Below, in pieces: positions 6,677-9,844 of a DNA stretch of 9,844 bases. This DNA comes from Actinomycetota bacterium (GTDB lineage Bacteria; Acidobacteriota; Blastocatellia; Chloracidobacteriales; Chloracidobacteriaceae). Each line of letters starts with the position of its first letter. Position 1 is the stretch's first letter. The stretch covers positions 1,781-11,624 of the forward strand of contig JAAFHI010000041.1 of assembly GCA_013298335.1 (NCBI GenBank). Reading direction: 5' to 3'. Position numbers and translations under genes: made by a program. Below the pieces are notes generated by a model. The model saw only the letters and a list, made by a program, of their open reading frames with translations, searched no databases and was not told the DNA's origin.

Positions 6677-8242
6677 ATGGCTCTTTTCAAAAATTTCAGC
6701 GCCGCGGTCTTCGGCATCGACGCCCACATCATTCACGTCGAGGTTGATCTCAGTCCACGCCCCGAGGGAGCGGAAAAAATTCCGCCGATCACGATGGTCG
6801 GACTGCCCGACGCGGCGGTTCGCGAGAGTCGCGAGCGCATCCGCGCGGCGATCAACAACTGCGGCTTTTTCTTTCCCTTCCAGCGAATCACGGTGAATCT
6901 CGCTCCGGCGGACATCCGCAAGGAAGGCTCGGCCTACGACCTGCCCATCGCCATCGGCATCCTCGGCGCATCGGGCGACGTCCGCGACACCTACGTCGAG
7001 GAGTCGCTGCTCGTCGGCGAACTCTCGCTCGACGGGCGCGTCCGCCCGGTCAAGGGCGCGCTCTCGATGGCGCTCAAGGCGCGCGAGGCGGGCAAGAAAT
7101 ACATCTTCGTCCCGTGCGAAAACGGTCATGAAACCGCCGTCGTGACCGGGCTCGCCACCTACCCGGTTGCGACGCTTCAGGAGGTCGTCGATCTGCTCAA
7201 CCAGCCGGAACTCCCGGAACCGCTCCGCGTGGACGTCGCCCATCTGTTCGAGGATTCCGTCATCGAAGGCCCGGATTTCCGCGAGATTCGCGGCCAGATG
7301 CACGTCAAGCGGGCGATGGAGGTCGCCTGCGCGGGCGGCCACAACATTCTCATGATCGGCCCGCCGGGGTCCGGCAAAACCATGCTCGCCAAACGCATTC
7401 CGACGGTCCTTCCGGCGCTCACGTTCGAGGAAGCGCTCGAAGTCACGCGCATCCACAGCGTCGCGGGACTCACCGGCGCCAATGGTGTGGTCAAGCAAAG
7501 GCCGTTTCGCAACCCGCACGTCACCGTTTCCGACGCGGGACTCATCGGGGGCGGAAGCGTTCCGAAGCCCGGTGAAGTGAGTCTCGCCCACAACGGCGTT
7601 TTATTTCTCGATGAACTTCCCGAATTCGACCGCAACGCGCTTGAAGTCATGCGCCAGCCGCTCGAAGACGGACGGGTCACGATTTCGCGCGCCTCGGTTT
7701 CGCTGACCTTCCCATCGCGGTTCATGCTCGCGGCGGCGATGAATCCGTGTCCGTGCGGGTTCTTCAACGACCCGACCCGCGAGTGCAAATGCTCGCCGCA
7801 GCAGATTCAACGCTACGTTTCGAAGATTTCCGGTCCCCTGCTCGACCGCATCGACATCCACATCGACGTCCCGGCGGTAAAGTTTCAGGAACTGGCGAGC
7901 GACGCGCCGGGCGAATCGTCAGGCGACATCCGGACGCGCGTCGTCCGCGCCCGCGCCATTCAACTGGAGCGTTTTTCAAAGGAAAACCATCCGACGGAAG
8001 GCGTGTTCTGCAACGCCCACATGCCGCCGCGGCTCATCCGGCGGCACTGCGGACTCGACGAAGCGGGCAAGAAACTGCTCGAAAAGGCGATGGCGCGCAT
8101 GGGACTGTCGGCCCGGGCCTACGACCGGATTCTCAAGGTCAGCCGGACCATCGCCGACCTCGAAGGCGCGGACCGCATCACCCCGCCCCATCTCGCCGAG
8201 GCGATTCAGTACCGCAGCCTCGACCGGTCGTACTGGCAGTAG
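6677..8242 (+). CDS. comM: ComM/YifB family AAA+ ATPase (Mg-chelatase-like; 521 aa)
   Basis: ComM/YifB proteins are hexameric AAA+ helicases; the studied ComM proteins promote branch migration during natural transformation. Domain order is typical. An N-terminal Lon-protease-like ChlI domain (about 20-175) carries [39 protein letters not shown] and VGELSLDG. The ATPase core has Walker A GPPGSGKT (228-235), Walker B VLFLDE (308-313) and arginine-finger region LLDRIDIH (388-395). The zinc-ribbon-like cysteines NPCPCG and CKC (Cys358, 360, 370, 372) are present. The C-terminal Mg-chelatase lid has [19 protein letters not shown] (477-495) and the usual ending [10 protein letters not shown]. The 521-aa length is close to the family norm, and start and end match it. 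No other competence genes are nearby. The TAG stop at 8240-8242 is separated from the inverted-repeat cassette by a single base. Confidence 0.95.
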   Translation: MALFKNFSAAVFGIDAHIIHVEVDLSPRPEGAEKIPPITMVGLPDAAVRESRERIRAAINNCGFFFPFQRITVNLAPADIRKEGSAYDLPIAIGILGASGDVRDTYVEESLLVGELSLDGRVRPVKGALSMALKAREAGKKYIFVPCENGHETAVVTGLATYPVATLQEVVDLLNQPELPEPLRVDVAHLFEDSVIEGPDFREIRGQMHVKRAMEVACAGGHNILMIGPPGSGKTMLAKRIPTVLPALTFEEALEVTRIHSVAGLTGANGVVKQRPFRNPHVTVSDAGLIGGGSVPKPGEVSLAHNGVLFLDELPEFDRNALEVMRQPLEDGRVTISRASVSLTFPSRFMLAAAMNPCPCGFFNDPTRECKCSPQQIQRYVSKISGPLLDRIDIHIDVPAVKFQELASDAPGESSGDIRTRVVRARAIQLERFSKENHPTEGVFCNAHMPPRLIRRHCGLDEAGKKLLEKAMARMGLSARAYDRILKVSRTIADLEGADRITPPHLAEAIQYRSLDRSYWQ

Positions 8243-8243
8243 G

Positions 8244-8281
8244 GGAAAGGATGAAGGATGAGGGATGAAGGATGAAAAAAG
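8244..8281. repeat. Left 38-bp terminal inverted repeat (four GGATGAA heptamers)
   Basis: The structure is GGAAA, then four heptamers at 8249-8276 (GGATGAA, GGATGAG, GGATGAA, GGATGAA), then AAAAG. The single G at 8262 is the only mismatch against the right copy. Homology stops abruptly at both ends. Confidence 0.9.
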
Positions 8282-8338
8282 ATATTTCTGGATACCGGCT
8301 CGGCGGTTTCAACAGAACGGAGAAACAAGGACGAAGAC

Positions 8339-8707
8339 ATGACGATTGAAAAACCGATGGACCTGAAGATTCGAACCCGTGACTTTGCATTACGAATCAT
8401 CAGATTGTATTCGGCTTTGCCGAGAACGACGGTTTCACAAGTTTTAGGCAAGCAAATCCTGAGGTCGGGAACGTCGGTCGGGGCGCAGTTCCGGGAAGGC
8501 ATCCGGGCAAAATCCGACGCGGATTTCATCAGTAAACTTGAAGGCGCGCTTCAGGAACTTGAAGAAACCTGCTATTGGATGGAACTCATCGAGCGCGCCC
8601 AACTCCTGCCTGCGCCAAGACTCACGGCCCTGCACGCCGAGGCTGGCGAATTGACGGCCATCCTCGTTTCGATGGTCAAATCCGTCAAAATCAGACGAAC
8701 CCCATGA
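8339..8707 (+). CDS. Four-helix-bundle protein, 23S rRNA intervening-sequence (S23) protein family (122 aa)
   Basis: The sequence follows the family consensus throughout: KIRTRDFALRIIRLYSALP (10-28), QVLGKQILRSGTSVGAQFRE (34-53), then RAKSDADFISKLEGALQELEETCYWMELI and a final helix HAEAGELTAILVSMVKSVK. Four amphipathic helices are predicted by eye, and the length is that of the family. Members were first described as ORFs inside 23S rRNA intervening sequences, and related bundles (Avd) act as accessory proteins in diversity-generating retroelements, but most members have no assigned function. Here there is no rRNA, reverse transcriptase or variable repeat nearby. The start at 8339 has AAGGA seven bases upstream. 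A later Met (residue 7) would also keep the fold. It is the only gene between the 38-bp inverted repeats, so it is probably linked to them functionally or by shared transfer. Confidence 0.9.
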   Translation: MTIEKPMDLKIRTRDFALRIIRLYSALPRTTVSQVLGKQILRSGTSVGAQFREGIRAKSDADFISKLEGALQELEETCYWMELIERAQLLPAPRLTALHAEAGELTAILVSMVKSVKIRRTP

Positions 8708-8773
8708 TCCATCTCCGACTTGAGTTCTTCCGCATTAAAATTTCTTCGTACTTTACCTTGACTCGGCTTTGTC

Positions 8774-8811
8774 CTTTTTTCATCCTTCATCCTTCATCCT
8801 TCATCCTTTCC
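8774..8811. repeat. Right 38-bp terminal inverted repeat (four TTCATCC heptamers)
   Basis: CTTTT, then four perfect TTCATCC units at 8779-8806, then TTTCC. It is the reverse complement of 8244-8281 except at one base. On a transcript crossing the cassette, the two copies could pair into a 38-bp stem with the gene in the loop. Confidence 0.9.
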
Positions 8812-8812
8812 T

Positions 8813-8816
8813 GAGG
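8813..8816 (+). promoter_or_regulatory. Ribosome-binding site of the hydratase gene, just outside the right inverted repeat
   Basis: GAGG lies five bases before the ATG at 8822 and only one base beyond the inverted repeat end at 8811. It decides the start, and it shows that the cassette boundary leaves the translation signal intact. Confidence 0.65.
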
Positions 8817-8821
8817 TTCCG

Positions 8822-9613
8822 ATGGAAGTGTCGCTGTCAACGAACTACATCCAGTACACGGTCGTGGATCGTGTCGCCTACATCGTTCTGAATTCCCCGC
8901 CGCTCAACATCATGACCATCGGGATGATGAGCGAGATCAACGAGACGCTCGACACGATCAGCAAATTGCCGCCCGGCGAGATCTGCGCCGTCGTCTTTGC
9001 CGCCGCGCCGGAATGCACGGCGTTTTCGACCGGCATCTCCATCGAGGATCACCGCCCCACGACGGCCTACCAGACGCTTCAGGAATTTCACGGCATCTAT
9101 CGCAATCTGAAAATCATGGGAAAACCGGTCGTCGGCGTCGTCAACGGACAGGCCTTCAGTTCCGGGTGCGAACTCGTCGCCTTCTGCGACATCGTGATTG
9201 CCTCGACGACTGCCACCTTCGGACAGCCGGAACTGCGCTTCGGCATCTACCCGCCGACCGCGAGCGTACTGCTGCCGCGCCTCATCGGCGTCCGCCGGAC
9301 GAACCGCATGATCATGTTCGCCGAGGTGCTCGATGCCCCCGAAGCCCAGAGATCCGGGCTGATCGACTTCGTTGTCCCGCAGGAACAACTGGGGGCCAAG
9401 GCCGAGGAACTGCTCAACGTCCTGCGCGGCTACAGCGCGCCGGTGCTCGAATCCGCGCGGCGGGCGCTCCACACGACGAGCTTCCATGACGTCGAGGAAC
9501 TGCTCCGGCAGGTCGAGGATCAGTACCTGAATCAGTTGATGACGTTCGCCGACGCGACCGAGGGACTCGAAGCCTTCCGCGAAAAGCGCAAACCCGTCTG
9601 GCGGCACCGCTGA
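8822..9613 (+). CDS. Enoyl-CoA hydratase/isomerase (crotonase) family protein (263 aa), dienoyl-CoA hydratase-like
   Basis: A crotonase-fold acyl-CoA enzyme. Visible motifs are an N-terminal strand region VAYIVLNSPPLNIM (18-31), CoA/oxyanion loop AFSTGISIEDH (67-77), a second oxyanion and catalytic segment GQAFSSGCELVAFCD (109-123), and FGQPELRFGIYPP (133-145). Both glutamates used by classical hydratases are present: Glu117 and Glu137, corresponding to Glu144 and Glu164 of rat crotonase. The EDH...EFHGIYR region (75-94) followed by IYPP recalls cyclohexa-1,5-diene-1-carbonyl-CoA hydratases of anaerobic aromatic degradation, but this is from memory and no other genes of that pathway are here. 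The usual GGGCE reads SSGCE. The length is standard. Without the cassette, comM would end about 11 bp upstream, so the two genes probably once formed, or still form, one transcript. Confidence 0.85.
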   Translation: MEVSLSTNYIQYTVVDRVAYIVLNSPPLNIMTIGMMSEINETLDTISKLPPGEICAVVFAAAPECTAFSTGISIEDHRPTTAYQTLQEFHGIYRNLKIMGKPVVGVVNGQAFSSGCELVAFCDIVIASTTATFGQPELRFGIYPPTASVLLPRLIGVRRTNRMIMFAEVLDAPEAQRSGLIDFVVPQEQLGAKAEELLNVLRGYSAPVLESARRALHTTSFHDVEELLRQVEDQYLNQLMTFADATEGLEAFREKRKPVWRHR

Positions 9614-9618
9614 AAGAC

Positions 9619-9844
9619 TCAATTCGCAATGCCTGGACTGCTTCCCGCGTAATGCACAACGGCAAAAGTGTAAAATATTTTTTCACTTATGACGTTGAGC
9701 ACTTCACTCACGGCGTTTAGCACTTCACTCACGGCGTTTAGCACTTCACTAACGACGTTTAGCACTTCACCAACGACGTTTCGGTGTTCACTCACAGCGT
9801 TCAGGTCTTCACTCATGGTGGTCAGCACTTCACTCACGGCGTCT
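9619..9844 (-). CDS. Possible heptad-repeat coiled-coil protein, C-terminal part, open at window edge
   Basis: The frame is open from the right edge to a TGA at 9619-9621, converging on the hydratase gene with a 5-bp gap. At least 74 residues are visible and the true start must lie outside the window. Most of it is repeats of seven residues, V-L-N-A/V-V-S-E. With Leu at a and Val at d, the pattern suits a coiled coil. The non-repeated tail is KIFYTFAVVHYAGSSPGIAN. Differences between units are often synonymous (CTA/CTC/CTG for Leu), and AAC and GAA are nearly constant, which favours a translated repeat, but the number of units is small. I do not recognise the protein. A non-coding tandem repeat whose 21-bp period happens to keep the frame open is the alternative. 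Confidence 0.4.
   Translation of the reverse strand, partial: DAVSEVLTTMSEDLNAVSEHRNVVGEVLNVVSEVLNAVSEVLNAVSEVLNVISEKIFYTFAVVHYAGSSPGIAN
9682..9844. repeat. 21-bp tandem repeat array, seven full units and a partial one
   Basis: Units begin with TTCAC at 9682, 9703, 9724, 9745, 9766, 9787, 9808 and 9829, the last cut by the window edge. The plus-strand consensus is TTCACTCACGGCGTTT followed by AGCAC. The units at 9703 and 9724 are identical; those at 9766, 9787 and 9808 are the most diverged. There are no spacers, so this is not a CRISPR array. Confidence 0.9.

Larger units (their letters stand above)
8244..8811 (+). mobile_element. 568-bp inverted-repeat cassette carrying one four-helix-bundle gene
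   Basis: Two 38-bp inverted repeats (8244-8281 and 8774-8811, 37 of 38 matching) enclose a single gene with its own ribosome-binding site, reading in the same direction as both flanking genes. The repeats are themselves tandem GGATGAA heptamers. The interior flanks are AT-richer than the surrounding genes. The cassette starts one base after the comM stop and ends ten bases before the downstream start codon. I found no transposase, no clear target-site duplication and no recombinase, so if mobile it would need a factor acting from elsewhere or an unknown activity of the encoded protein. Calling it mobile is an inference from structure; a locally expanded repeat flanking a resident gene is the alternative. 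Confidence 0.5.

Noticed and set aside
6629..7591. Open frame of 320 codons on the minus strand
   Set aside because: Antisense to comM, with an Arg/Asp/Ala-rich shadow composition and no motifs.
8339..8707. Diversity-generating retroelement accessory protein (Avd) with a template/variable repeat system
   Set aside because: The protein fold is related, but no reverse transcriptase, template repeat or variable target gene is present in the window.
8244..8811. Classical insertion sequence or MITE
   Set aside because: There is no transposase, no clear target-site duplication, and the inverted repeats are simple heptamer arrays rather than typical transposase-binding ends. I kept the neutral term cassette.
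9682..9844. CRISPR array
   Set aside because: The repeats are contiguous at a 21-bp period, with no unique spacers between them.
1..9844. tRNA, rRNA or riboswitch genes
   Set aside because: Reading both strands of the gaps, I saw no cloverleaf-like arm pattern, rRNA core motifs or known riboswitch consensus.

Overview
The window is a GC-rich bacterial chromosome segment, compact and mostly coding. Two exported proteins with classical signal peptides suggest a Gram-negative-type envelope. The regulatory-looking PTS, ComM and SufR-like genes are too widespread to fix a phylum. I would guess an uncultured, environmental lineage, but the sequence does not prove this.

Layout. On the minus strand at the left edge lies the N-terminal part of an exported S9-type peptidase (1-734). 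Beside it is an exported protein of LolA/RseB-like appearance with visibly lower GC (812-1921). From a divergent 188-bp gap, a CbbQ/NorQ-type AAA+ ATPase (2110-2919) reads rightward without its usual VWA partner. After a 207-bp gap holding a degenerate 7-bp repeat and a small palindrome comes a compact phosphotransferase cluster: EIIA of the mannose family, HPr and Enzyme I (3127-5672). No sugar permease subunit is present, so the phosphorelay probably signals rather than transports. A perfect 18-bp hairpin and a block of nested palindromes (5697-5856) separate Enzyme I from a convergent SufR-like cysteine-containing HTH regulator (5895-6530, minus). Divergent from that regulator is ComM/YifB (6677-8242), followed by an enoyl-CoA hydratase-family gene (8822-9613).

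The most striking feature sits between the last two genes: a 568-bp cassette (8244-8811). It is bounded by 38-bp inverted repeats that differ at one position. Each repeat is four tandem copies of the 7-mer GGATGAA with shared flanks. The only gene inside encodes a 122-aa four-helix-bundle protein of the 23S rRNA intervening-sequence protein family. Removing the cassette would leave comM and the hydratase gene about 11 bp apart with the hydratase ribosome-binding site intact. This looks like a small, non-disruptive insertion whose mobility mechanism is unknown.

The right edge holds a second repeat system: 21-bp tandem repeats (9682-9844) that, read on the minus strand, encode coiled-coil-like heptads of the type VLNAVSE. 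The frame is open to the window end.
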